Below, in pieces: positions 43,693-51,298 of a stretch of 64,000 nt of DNA. The DNA comes from Enterobacterales bacterium (GTDB taxonomy: Bacteria > Pseudomonadota > Gammaproteobacteria > Enterobacterales > Enterobacteriaceae). Both the position numbers and the translations under genes were made by a program. The DNA is taken from positions 1 through 64,000 of the forward strand of contig JAATFX010000146.1 in NCBI GenBank assembly GCA_015654925.1, in the 5' to 3' direction. The stretch's first letter is position 1, and every line of letters begins with the position of its first letter. The notes below the pieces were generated by a model, which saw nothing but the letters and a program-made list of their open reading frames with translations, was not told where the DNA came from and made no database searches.

Positions 43693-43728
43693 AGTTATCC
43701 GTGTGGCAAAAGTTATCCGTGTGGCGAA
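43693..43728. repeat. Tandem 18-bp duplication between PTS IIA and glucosidase genes
   Basis: AGTTATCCGTGTGGCAAA at 43693-43710 is repeated at 43711-43728 with one mismatch (GAA for AAA). Next to it, 43647-43690 forms a GC-rich hairpin (inner stem CCGGCA / TGCCGG, outer CCCCC / GGGGG). Both are in the 111-nt intercistronic gap and may affect the mRNA between the two genes. Confidence 0.6.
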
Positions 43729-43733
43729 ATGGC

Positions 43734-44093
43734 CTAATTGCGCTGCCGGAGCGTATCGATCTCCCGGTGCAGGAAGATAATTTCCTCCACCAGTTCCCGG
43801 CAGAGCATGGCATTCATCAAATGATCCTGGGCATGCACCATAATCAGATTGACCGGTATTTTTCCCTGGCCCTCGTCGGCGCCGATCAGCTGGGTCTGGA
43901 TATGATGGGCGCGCCGCGCCGCGTCGGTGGCCGAGCGCAATAACGCGTCGGCTTCATCCCATTGCCGCGCGCGGGCGGCTCGCAGGGCTTCCATGGCATC
44001 CGATCGCGCCGTACCGGCATGTATGATCAGCTCCATCACCGTGGTCTCTAAATCCGCGCTGCTGTCGATAGCGCATGCCAGCGTGCTTTCCAT
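43734..44093 (-). CDS. PTS lactose/cellobiose-family IIA component
   Basis: A 119-residue trimeric phosphocarrier. The phosphorylated His is in LIMVHAQDHLMNAML and the N-terminal helix TVMELIIHAGTARSDAMEAL is typical of the ChbA/LacF fold. The ATG at 44091-44093 has AGGAGG at 7-nt spacing within the end of the IIC gene, which favours it over an in-frame TTG six nt upstream. Confidence 0.9.
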   Translation of the reverse strand: MESTLACAIDSSADLETTVMELIIHAGTARSDAMEALRAARARQWDEADALLRSATDAARRAHHIQTQLIGADEGQGKIPVNLIMVHAQDHLMNAMLCRELVEEIIFLHREIDTLRQRN

Positions 44094-44095
44094 GA

Positions 44096-45406
44096 TCAAG
44101 CCTCCTGTACCTGCGGTTCGTGGACGGGAACTTCCTGCGCCAGGAGCTGGCGTTCATAAATTTTGAAAAACGGGTAATAAATCAGCGTCGAGACGGCCAG
44201 CAGCACCAGCACCAGCACCGCCGCGCGAAAATCCCAACCGGTGGACCAGGCGGCGCCGATAGGCGCGGGCGTGGTCCAGGGCACTACCGAAATTACCCGG
44301 CCCACCATGTCGGTGCGGGTGGCGATATAGGCAATAATGGCGTTAACCAGCGGCGCGGTGATAAAGGGAATAAACAGGGTAGGGTTCATCACCACCGGCG
44401 AACCAAAAATCACCGGCTCATTAATATTGAATATGCAGGGAACCAGGCTGAGCTTGCCGATCGAACGTAAATGGGCCGAACGACTGCGCAAATAGAGCAT
44501 CACCAGGCCCATGGTGGAGCCGGAACCGCCAATCACGATAAAAAATAACCAGAACGGCTCGATAAAAATATGGGTCAGGGGCTGGCCGGCGGTCAGCTCC
44601 TGCTGGTTAATGCCCAGATTGGTTAACCAGAACGCCTGCAACATGCCGCCGACGATCACCGCGCCGTGGATGCCGGCAAACCATAATAAATGGCAAATCA
44701 ATACCGCAAGTATTATCGCCGGCAGGGTGTCCGCGGCGGAGATAATAGGGCCAAACAAAGCCATGATGGCCTCGGGCACCAGCATATGAAATTGCGATTG
44801 TATCAGCAGGCTTAATGGATAGAGGGTAAAAAATATGGCCAGCACCGGAATCAATAAATCAAAAGATTGTTTGATTTTCGGCGGCACCTGCTCCGGCAAG
44901 TGGATACCGATATTTCTCACTTCCAGAAAATGCATTAATTCTGTTGTATAAATACCCACCAGGATAGCGGTAAATATACCAGTGCCGCCCAGAGAAGAAA
45001 CCGGCAGCATTTTATCAACCGCCGGCGACGCCACCACCAGGAAGGACATTAGTGACAGCATGGCCGCCATAAACCCGTTCATTTTATAACTGATCGCCAG
45101 GTTATAGGAAATGGCTGCAGCCACGAACACCGACATAATGCCCATGGTCATATTGTAGGGCATCATGATCACCGTCTCATACTGCGCCGCCATACGCAGC
45201 CACCACTGGGCGAAGGCCCAGGAGCTGTTGGCGGAGAAGGGCGGATGGGCGAATACCAGCATAAATGAACCGACGATCAAAAAAGGCATGGCGGAAATAA
45301 AACCATCCCTGATGGCCATCACATGACGCTGGCTGGATAGTCTGCCTGCAATGGGAGTGATGGTATTTTCAATAACACCAAATACCTTTTCGCTAATTCC
45401 GGACAT
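44096..45406 (-). CDS. PTS lactose/cellobiose-family IIC permease
   Basis: A 436-residue membrane component that imports and helps phosphorylate the beta-glucoside. Family marks are GFISAMPFLIVGSFMLVF at the start, FWLTNLGINQQ and the conserved NEPVIFGSPVVMNP near the C-terminus, with about ten membrane spans. It is between IIB and IIA with short gaps (9 nt and 2 nt). Confidence 0.92.
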   Translation of the reverse strand: MSGISEKVFGVIENTITPIAGRLSSQRHVMAIRDGFISAMPFLIVGSFMLVFAHPPFSANSSWAFAQWWLRMAAQYETVIMMPYNMTMGIMSVFVAAAISYNLAISYKMNGFMAAMLSLMSFLVVASPAVDKMLPVSSLGGTGIFTAILVGIYTTELMHFLEVRNIGIHLPEQVPPKIKQSFDLLIPVLAIFFTLYPLSLLIQSQFHMLVPEAIMALFGPIISAADTLPAIILAVLICHLLWFAGIHGAVIVGGMLQAFWLTNLGINQQELTAGQPLTHIFIEPFWLFFIVIGGSGSTMGLVMLYLRSRSAHLRSIGKLSLVPCIFNINEPVIFGSPVVMNPTLFIPFITAPLVNAIIAYIATRTDMVGRVISVVPWTTPAPIGAAWSTGWDFRAAVLVLVLLAVSTLIYYPFFKIYERQLLAQEVPVHEPQVQEA

Positions 45407-45415
45407 GATCCTCTC

Positions 45416-45724
45416 CTAGCTGTTAAGCAGTATCAGCGTGTCGTCTAAGATTTTATCGCCGTTCATCATTCCGTAATCCATGCTATTGATGACCGCGATA
45501 GGTTTATGCTGCTCATCGGCGATAGCCTTAAAATCTTTTAATTTATATTTAATTTGCGGGCCGAGCAGACAGCAGTCAAAATGAGGTAATGCGGCGGTGA
45601 ATTCTTCCAGGCCCACCGCCTTGATTTCCACTTCCAGACCTCTAAGTTCCGCCGACTTTTGCATTTTTTTCACCACCATGCTGGTGGACATTCCGGCGGC
45701 GCAGCACAATAAGATTTTTTGCAT
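45416..45724 (-). CDS. PTS lactose/cellobiose-family IIB component
   Basis: A 102-residue phosphocarrier with the active-site Cys in ILLCCAAGMSTSMVVKKM, the ChbB/CelA pattern. The ATG at 45722-45724 is preferred because GAGG lies 9 nt upstream; five additional in-frame codons have no ribosome site. It is the first gene of the operon, 33 nt downstream of the -10 element. Confidence 0.92.
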   Translation of the reverse strand: MQKILLCCAAGMSTSMVVKKMQKSAELRGLEVEIKAVGLEEFTAALPHFDCCLLGPQIKYKLKDFKAIADEQHKPIAVINSMDYGMMNGDKILDDTLILLNS

Positions 45725-45756
45725 TAATAAGAGCCTCATAGCCAGGGTTTACAAGA

Positions 45757-45785
45757 GTAATACGCGATGGCATTCATTTCTGCAA
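45757..45785 (-). promoter_or_regulatory. Sigma-70 promoter of the PTS/glucosidase operon
   Basis: Read on the reverse strand: -35 TTGCAG (45780-45785), a 17-nt spacer, -10 TATTAC (45757-45762). The -35 hexamer lies within one arm of the 29-bp palindrome, so repressor binding would block polymerase. Confidence 0.7.
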
Positions 45786-45808
45786 CCGGTTTCAGAAACC
45801 GGTTGCAG
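45780..45808. promoter_or_regulatory. 29-bp perfect palindromic operator (two LacI-type half-sites sets)
   Basis: Arm CTGCAACCGGTTTC, a central A, and the exact reverse complement of the arm. Each arm contains the LacI-family core AACCGGTT, itself a palindrome, so the element can be read as two adjacent operators 13-15 nt apart. AscG-type repressors bind such AACCGGTT sites. It overlaps the -35 box. Confidence 0.75.
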
Positions 45809-45811
45809 TTT

Positions 45812-45827
45812 TGTGATAGCGGTCAAT
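45812..45827 (-). promoter_or_regulatory. CRP-like site of the PTS/glucosidase operon
   Basis: TGTGA-TAGCGG-TCAAT: one arm is perfect, the other matches three of five. Its centre lies about 70 nt upstream of the expected start site of the IIB promoter, a class I activation position, with the repressor site between it and the -10. Confidence 0.55.
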
Positions 45828-45958
45828 TATGCGCAGTAGGCCGGTATGCAGAAGACATTTTTTTCCCGTTATGGCCGACAAGTGTCGGTGACTTCACGAC
45901 ATTACTCACACAAAATAAGGGAAAATACCGCTCTGCGCAGACGTAACGAGGTTTAACC

Positions 45959-48100
45959 GTGGCACGGACTATCATGTTGATTCCCACCGATCTTAGCGTC
46001 GGTCTTACCAGCGTTAGCCTGGGCGTGATCAGGGCGATGGAGCGCAAGGGGGTGCGCCTGAGCGTGTTTAAACCCGTGGCCCAGCAGCGCGACGGCAGCA
46101 CGCGGCCCGATCAAACCACCGCCATTATCCGCGCCAATACCAGTATTCCCACCGCCCAGCCCCTGGACATGAGCCACGTGGAAGCGCTGCTCGGCGCCAA
46201 CCAGCGTGACGCATTGATGGAAGAAATCGTTGCGCGCTATCATGAAAACCTGCGCGGGGCGGAGGTGGTGCTGATCGAAGGCTTGATGCTGACCCGCCGC
46301 CATCAGTTTGCCAATGCCCTGAATTACGAGATCGCCAAAGCCCTGAATGCCGACATCGTATTCGTCACCTCTTTGGGCACCAGCTCGCCGGCGCAATTGA
46401 AAGAGCGGCTGGAACTGGCGCGGTCCGGTTTCGGCGGCGGTAAAAACGCCAGTATCGTCGGCGTGATCATTAACAAGCTTAATGCGCCGTTGGACGAGCA
46501 GGGCCGTACCCGCCCCGATCTGTCGGATATTTTCGACGAGGATCGGCAGACCGGCGCGGGTACGGCCCAGCTGCCGCTGTTCGCCGATTGTCCGCTGCGC
46601 ATCCTGGGCCGTATCCCCTGGAGCCCCGAGCTGATTGCCACCCGCGCCATCGATATGGCCCGGCATCTCAACGCCCGCATCGTCAACGCCGGCGATATCG
46701 AAACCCGGCGGGTAAAATCCATCACCTTTTGCGCCCGCGGCCTGACCGGCATGGTCGATCATTTCCGTCCCGGCTCCCTGCTGGTCACCTGCGCGGATCG
46801 CCCCGAGGTGCTGGTGGCCGCCAGCCTGGCGGCGATGAATGGCGTGGATATCGCCGCCATTCTCCTCACCGGCGGTTATGACATCTCGCCTTCCATCGAC
46901 CGGCTGTGCCAGCGGGCATTCCAAACCGGCCTGCCGGTGCTGATGGTGAATACCAATACCTGGCAAACCTCGCTTAACCTGCAAAATTTCAATCTCGAAG
47001 TGCCGGCGGATGACCATTTGCGGGTGGAAAAATTGCAGGACTATATGGCCAATTATATCGACGCGGATTGGATCGGCTCGCTGACGGCCGCCCAGGATCG
47101 TCCGCGCCGGCTGTCGCCGCCCGCTTTTCGCTACCAACTGACCGAGCTGGCCCGCCGGGCGGGCAAGCGCATCGTGCTGCCGGAAGGGGACGAGCCCCGC
47201 ACCATCCGCGCGGCGTCCATCTGCGCCGAACGCGGTATCGCGCATTGCGTATTGCTGGGCAATCCGGGCGAGATCGGGCGCGTGGCGGCTTCGCAGGGCA
47301 TCACCCTCGGCCATGGGGTTGAGCTGATCGACCCGGCGATCAACCAGGATCAATACGTCGCCCGGCTGGTGGAACTGCGCGGCAATAAAGGCATGACGGA
47401 GCTGATCGCCCGCCAGCAGTTGGAGGATAACGTGGTGCTCGGCACCCTGATGCTGGAGATGGGGCATGTGGACGGCCTGGTCTCCGGCGCGGTGCATACC
47501 ACCGCCAATACCATCCGCCCGGCGCTGCAATTAATCAAACCGGCGCCGGGCAACTCCCTGGTCTCGTCGGCGTTTTTTATGCTGCTGCCGGAGCAGGTGC
47601 TGGTTTATGGCGATTGCGCCATTAATCCGGATCCCAGCGCCGACCAATTGTCGGAAATCGCCATCCAATCCGCCGATTCGGCCCTGGCTTTCGGCATAGA
47701 ACCGCGCGTGGCGATGATCTCGTACTCCACCGGCACATCGGGCACCGGCAGCGATGTGGACAAAGTTCGCGCCGCCACCCGGCTGGCCCAGGCAAAACGC
47801 CCGGACCTGCAAATTGACGGCCCGCTGCAATACGACGCCGCGATTATGGCCGACGTGGCGAAAACCAAGGCGCCCGATTCGCCGGTCGCCGGCCGGGCCA
47901 CGGTGTTTATTTTCCCCGATCTGAACACCGGCAACACCACCTACAAGGCGGTGCAGCGTTCCGCGGCGCTACTGTCCATCGGGCCGATGCTGCAAGGCCT
48001 GCGCAAACCGGTCAACGATCTGTCGCGCGGCGCGCTGGTGGACGATATTGTTTATACTATTGCGCTGACGGCTATCCAAGCCGCGCAATTGGACGGATAA
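45959..48100 (+). CDS. pta: Phosphate acetyltransferase Pta (long form)
   Basis: A 713-residue Pta that interconverts acetyl-CoA and acetyl phosphate. The N-terminal DRTGG/P-loop-like part opens IMLIPTDLSVGLTSVSLGVIRAMERKG, a middle DRTGG domain follows, and the catalytic PTA domain starts near ELARRAGKRIVLPEGDEPRTI, with SGAVHTTANTIRP and SYSTGTSGTGSD. It is collinear with E. coli Pta. The start is GTG at 45959 with ACGAGG upstream. In enterobacteria ackA normally precedes pta; here the upstream neighbour is the divergent PTS operon. Confidence 0.96.
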   Translation: MARTIMLIPTDLSVGLTSVSLGVIRAMERKGVRLSVFKPVAQQRDGSTRPDQTTAIIRANTSIPTAQPLDMSHVEALLGANQRDALMEEIVARYHENLRGAEVVLIEGLMLTRRHQFANALNYEIAKALNADIVFVTSLGTSSPAQLKERLELARSGFGGGKNASIVGVIINKLNAPLDEQGRTRPDLSDIFDEDRQTGAGTAQLPLFADCPLRILGRIPWSPELIATRAIDMARHLNARIVNAGDIETRRVKSITFCARGLTGMVDHFRPGSLLVTCADRPEVLVAASLAAMNGVDIAAILLTGGYDISPSIDRLCQRAFQTGLPVLMVNTNTWQTSLNLQNFNLEVPADDHLRVEKLQDYMANYIDADWIGSLTAAQDRPRRLSPPAFRYQLTELARRAGKRIVLPEGDEPRTIRAASICAERGIAHCVLLGNPGEIGRVAASQGITLGHGVELIDPAINQDQYVARLVELRGNKGMTELIARQQLEDNVVLGTLMLEMGHVDGLVSGAVHTTANTIRPALQLIKPAPGNSLVSSAFFMLLPEQVLVYGDCAINPDPSADQLSEIAIQSADSALAFGIEPRVAMISYSTGTSGTGSDVDKVRAATRLAQAKRPDLQIDGPLQYDAAIMADVAKTKAPDSPVAGRATVFIFPDLNTGNTTYKAVQRSAALLSIGPMLQGLRKPVNDLSRGALVDDIVYTIALTAIQAAQLDG

Positions 48101-48308
48101 CGCTGGAGTAGCCGCCGATATGCGGAATTAATGACCGAACGCACAGGTATAAAAAAATACCCGCGCCAAGTGGTATTTGCTGACTATACTCATTACGTTA
48201 ATCATTAATTAACGACAGACTGAGCTCATATTTGTCAATAGACTTAAACTCTGCTTAGAACAATGCGTATGTGCTGTAATCAGCCTTAAATAAACATAGG
48301 AGTTTTCC

Positions 48309-48467
48309 ATGGGCATCGGAACAATTATTCTGATCGTATTAATTTTGCTGCTGATCGGTGTTTTTCCCAGTTGGCCGCACAGTCGTAGCTGGGGTTATTA
48401 TCCGAGCGGATTGGTTGGTGTAGTGGTAGTTATTTTGCTGATCCTGGTACTGCTGGGCAGAATCTGA
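48309..48467 (+). CDS. DUF3309-family membrane miniprotein
   Basis: A 52-residue protein: a hydrophobic helix (TIILIVLILLLIGVFP), a short polar loop with SWPHSRSWGYYPSG, and a second hydrophobic helix (VVVVILLILVLLG). The W-P-x-S-x-x-WGYYPSG loop is the DUF3309 signature. AGGAG lies about 8 nt before the ATG. Function unknown; such proteins are often stress-inducible. The 208 nt between pta and this gene carry its promoter region but nothing else I recognise. Confidence 0.85.
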   Translation: MGIGTIILIVLILLLIGVFPSWPHSRSWGYYPSGLVGVVVVILLILVLLGRI

Positions 48468-48491
48468 CGCCGCAACCCATTTCTTACCCGG

Positions 48492-48521
48492 GGGATTACA
48501 CGCCAGTGTAATCCCTTTTTT
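48492..48521 (+). terminator. Intrinsic terminator after the DUF3309 gene
   Basis: A perfect 10-bp stem GGGATTACAC / GTGTAATCCC with loop GCCA, directly followed by TTTTTT. It is 25 nt after the miniprotein stop. Confidence 0.93.
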
Positions 48522-48581
48522 ATTGCTCTCGATAATGTGCGCCGGCCGTGCAAGGGTGGGCGCAGCGCCGCAAGCCAGGGA

Positions 48582-50219
48582 TTAATGCCTGACGATATAT
48601 AATTCCTTGGTATCGATAAACCCCAGCCGGTTTTGCACAAAGCCGCCGACGTAAGGCTTGACCAGCCTGGCCCCGACGTTATGGTATATCGGAATGGTGG
48701 GGCTTTCCTTGGCCAGGATATCCTCGGCCTGCTGATAATAGCGCCGCGCCTGTTCGGCGGAGCCGCCGGCCAGCGCATTTTCCATTACACGGTCATACTG
48801 CGCGCTGCTGTATTTGGAGGTATTAATACTATCGCCGGTGCGGTAATTATTCAGGTAGCTGGAAGGCTCGTTATAATCCGCTTTCCAGGACGTCCGGATC
48901 AGATCGAAACGCTCGCTATGCATGGTGTCCATCAGCGTTTTCCATTCCTGCGCATTGAGTTTGGCGTCCACTCCCAGGTTTTTTTTCCACATTGCGCTGG
49001 CGGCGATGGCCACGCGCTGATTGGATTCGGAAGTATTGTACATCAGCGTAAAAGTCAACGGTCTGGACGGCGTAAAGCCCGCTTCGGCCAGCAGCCGCCT
49101 GGCTTCGGCGGTGCGGCGCTCGGCGGGCCAGTCGGCATAATAGGCGGGGGTAAAGGTTATGCCGCCGATATTATCCGGGGAAACGGCATAGGCGGGAGTC
49201 TGGCCTTGGCCCATCACTTTGCCGGCGATGATCTCCTTATCCAGGCCCAGATTCAGCGCCAGGCGCACGCGGTAATCGTCAAACGGCGGCTTGTTGGTGT
49301 TGAATTCATAAAAATAGGTTTCCAGCGTTTTGGTAACCCGCACCTGATCGCCCAGTTCTTTTTGCAACGCGTTGAATAATGTTTCCGGTACATTGCGGGT
49401 AATATCGATTTCCCCCGCTTTATAGCGGTTCACTTCGGCGGTTTCCGAGGCGAGGGGCAAATAGGTCACTTTATTAATCACGGTTTTATTATCATCCCAA
49501 TAACGGCGGTTGCGGGCGGCCACTATTTTTTCGTTAACCACCCATTGCGTTATTTTAAAGGCGCCGCTGCCGACAAAGTTTTGCGGCTGGGTCCATTTCG
49601 TATCGAATCGTTCAACGGTCTCTTGCGGGATCGGCACCAGCACCGGCACGGGCAGCATTTGCAAAAAATAGGATACCGGACGGCGCAGGGTAATGTGCAG
49701 CGTGCGATCGTCCAGCGCCCTGACTCCGAGCGCCTCCGCGGGTTGTTTGCCGCTGATAATTTCCTGCGCGTTGAGCACGTTCATGCTGGCCAGATAACTT
49801 GCATAGGGCGAAGCGGTACCAGGGTCGCTCAAGCGCCGCCAGCTGTAGACCACGTCATGAGCGGTCAGCGGCCTGCCGTTCGACCAGGTCAGGCCGGGAC
49901 GCAGATGGAATATCCACTGATCCGGCGCCTCGTTTTCCCAGCGTTCGGCCAGGCGCGGTTCCACTTCCCCCATGCGGTTGATACCCACCAGCCCATCAAA
50001 GCAATCGTTGATAATCGCCATTTCAACATCGCTTTCCACTTTATGCGGGTCCAGCGAGGACGGCTCGCTGTTATTATTGCGCACGACTTCCTGCAGGTCC
50101 GCCAGCGGGGTGCCGGGCGGCACCACCGCCGCCACGGCGCAACAAGCGGGCAGCAATGATATGCTGATGCTTAATGTGATAAGCGTTAATTGCCAAAATG
50201 GTTTATTGGTTAATTTCAT
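48582..50219 (-). CDS. Orphan oligopeptide-binding protein (OppA/MppA family)
   Basis: A 545-residue periplasmic binding protein with a signal peptide (WQLTLITLSISISLLPACCAVA). NNNSEPSSLDPHKVESDVEMAIINDCFDGLVGIN is the family N-terminal block, with WIFHLRPGLTWSNGRPLTAHDVVYSW and the C-terminal SWKADYNEPSSYL region. It has no adjacent permease or ATPase genes, so it probably uses a permease encoded elsewhere, as MppA does with OppBCDF. The signal region contains two adjacent Cys after LLPA, so a lipoprotein is possible. Confidence 0.88.
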   Translation of the reverse strand: MKLTNKPFWQLTLITLSISISLLPACCAVAAVVPPGTPLADLQEVVRNNNSEPSSLDPHKVESDVEMAIINDCFDGLVGINRMGEVEPRLAERWENEAPDQWIFHLRPGLTWSNGRPLTAHDVVYSWRRLSDPGTASPYASYLASMNVLNAQEIISGKQPAEALGVRALDDRTLHITLRRPVSYFLQMLPVPVLVPIPQETVERFDTKWTQPQNFVGSGAFKITQWVVNEKIVAARNRRYWDDNKTVINKVTYLPLASETAEVNRYKAGEIDITRNVPETLFNALQKELGDQVRVTKTLETYFYEFNTNKPPFDDYRVRLALNLGLDKEIIAGKVMGQGQTPAYAVSPDNIGGITFTPAYYADWPAERRTAEARRLLAEAGFTPSRPLTFTLMYNTSESNQRVAIAASAMWKKNLGVDAKLNAQEWKTLMDTMHSERFDLIRTSWKADYNEPSSYLNNYRTGDSINTSKYSSAQYDRVMENALAGGSAEQARRYYQQAEDILAKESPTIPIYHNVGARLVKPYVGGFVQNRLGFIDTKELYIVRH

Positions 50220-50570
50220 CCCTTGAATACTCCGGTTATCGGGATAGACGCTAAATATCCCCAAAATAGAAAATAAAGTAATTGATAAAATGCACGTGCT
50301 TTATTCCCGTCGCGCCATTTCGCAGCGGCGATTATTTGTACTCTAGCCCTTGGCTGTTCAACCCCGGATAAACTTGGTATCGCCGTGGGAGTATTTTGGC
50401 CAAGAAACAGGACAATCGGCGTTTCTCCGACTACGCTTATTGACACATTCTTATCGCTCCGGCACCACCACGGACGACGGCCTTGATGCGGTATAAAGAG
50501 AGGTCCGCGGTCAGATAAGCGTGCAATGACAGGACGATATTTTTTTCAGCGTAGACTGACAGGAGTTTTT
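50220..50570. other. Divergent promoter region between OppA-like and sodC genes
   Basis: 351 nt without a supportable gene. The half next to the peptide-binding gene is AT-rich. A TTGACA at 50440-50445 and a TATAAA at 50491-50496 are seen but not in promoter spacing to each other. No strong palindrome was found. Confidence 0.4.
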
Positions 50571-51095
50571 ATGCGGCGAATGGTGTTTTGTTTAGCGGCG
50601 GCGTTAACCGCCAATATGGCGTGGGCCCAGCCCCAGCCGGTGGTGCATACCAGCAGCCTGCTGGCTACCGACGGCAAGGAAGCGGGCAAAATTACCCTGA
50701 CCGAAGCGGCCAAAGGGGTGATGCTACGCGTGGAGGCCACTGGCCTGCGCGAGGGATGGCATGCCGTTCATTTCCATGAAAAGGGCAGTTGCGACGTTAA
50801 AGACAAGTTCAAGGAGGCGGGCGGACATGTGCATACCGCCATGCCGGTGGTACATGGCTTGCTAAACTCCGATGCCAACGATCAGGGTGATTTGACCAAC
50901 ATCTATGCGGGCGCCGACGGCAAGGCGAATGCCGAAATCTATTCGACCCTGGTGTCGGTCAACCCTGGCAGCTCGCGCCCGGCGCTGCTCGACGGCGACG
51001 GTTCGACGGTGATTATTCATGCCAATGCCGATGATTACCAAAGCCAGCCCATCGGCGGAGCCGGCGACCGCGTCGCCTGCGCGGTCATCAAGTGA
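50571..51095 (+). CDS. sodC: Periplasmic Cu/Zn superoxide dismutase with a substituted zinc ligand
   Basis: A 174-residue SodC with signal peptide (FCLAAALTANMAWA). Copper ligands His67, His69 (AVHFHEKG), His86 and His150 are present, as are the disulfide Cys74 and Cys170. Zinc ligands His86, His95 and Asp107 are kept, but the third His expected nine residues after His95 (PHAGD in relatives) is Asp104 in SDANDQGD. Zinc binding may therefore be altered. AGGAG precedes the ATG at 50571. Transcribed alone and followed by a terminator. Confidence 0.88.
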   Translation: MRRMVFCLAAALTANMAWAQPQPVVHTSSLLATDGKEAGKITLTEAAKGVMLRVEATGLREGWHAVHFHEKGSCDVKDKFKEAGGHVHTAMPVVHGLLNSDANDQGDLTNIYAGADGKANAEIYSTLVSVNPGSSRPALLDGDGSTVIIHANADDYQSQPIGGAGDRVACAVIK

Positions 51096-51101
51096 GACCA
51101 T

Positions 51102-51138
51102 ACCGGCCGGGGAACCCCCGGCCGGTTCGACGTTGTTT
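51102..51138 (+). terminator. Intrinsic terminator of sodC
   Basis: A perfect 11-bp stem ACCGGCCGGGG / CCCCGGCCGGT with loop AAC (51102-51126), followed by a TTGTTTT tail within 12 nt. It is 7 nt after the sodC stop. Confidence 0.8.
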
Positions 51139-51298
51139 TGCAGCAGGCTTCGCGCTGCCGGTAATGGAAACCGCGGGCGGAAAACCGACTTTCCCCGCCA
51201 GGAACGACGTTGCGGCATTGAGCGCCACGCCGCAATGGGTGCGGCCCGTATTGCAGGCCGCCGTGGAAATCCTGCATTAGACCGCCATTTCCGCTTTT

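Noticed and set aside
45953..47530. 525-codon open frame antisense to pta
   Set aside because: Shadow of a certain gene; His/Gly/Arg-rich with no known domain.
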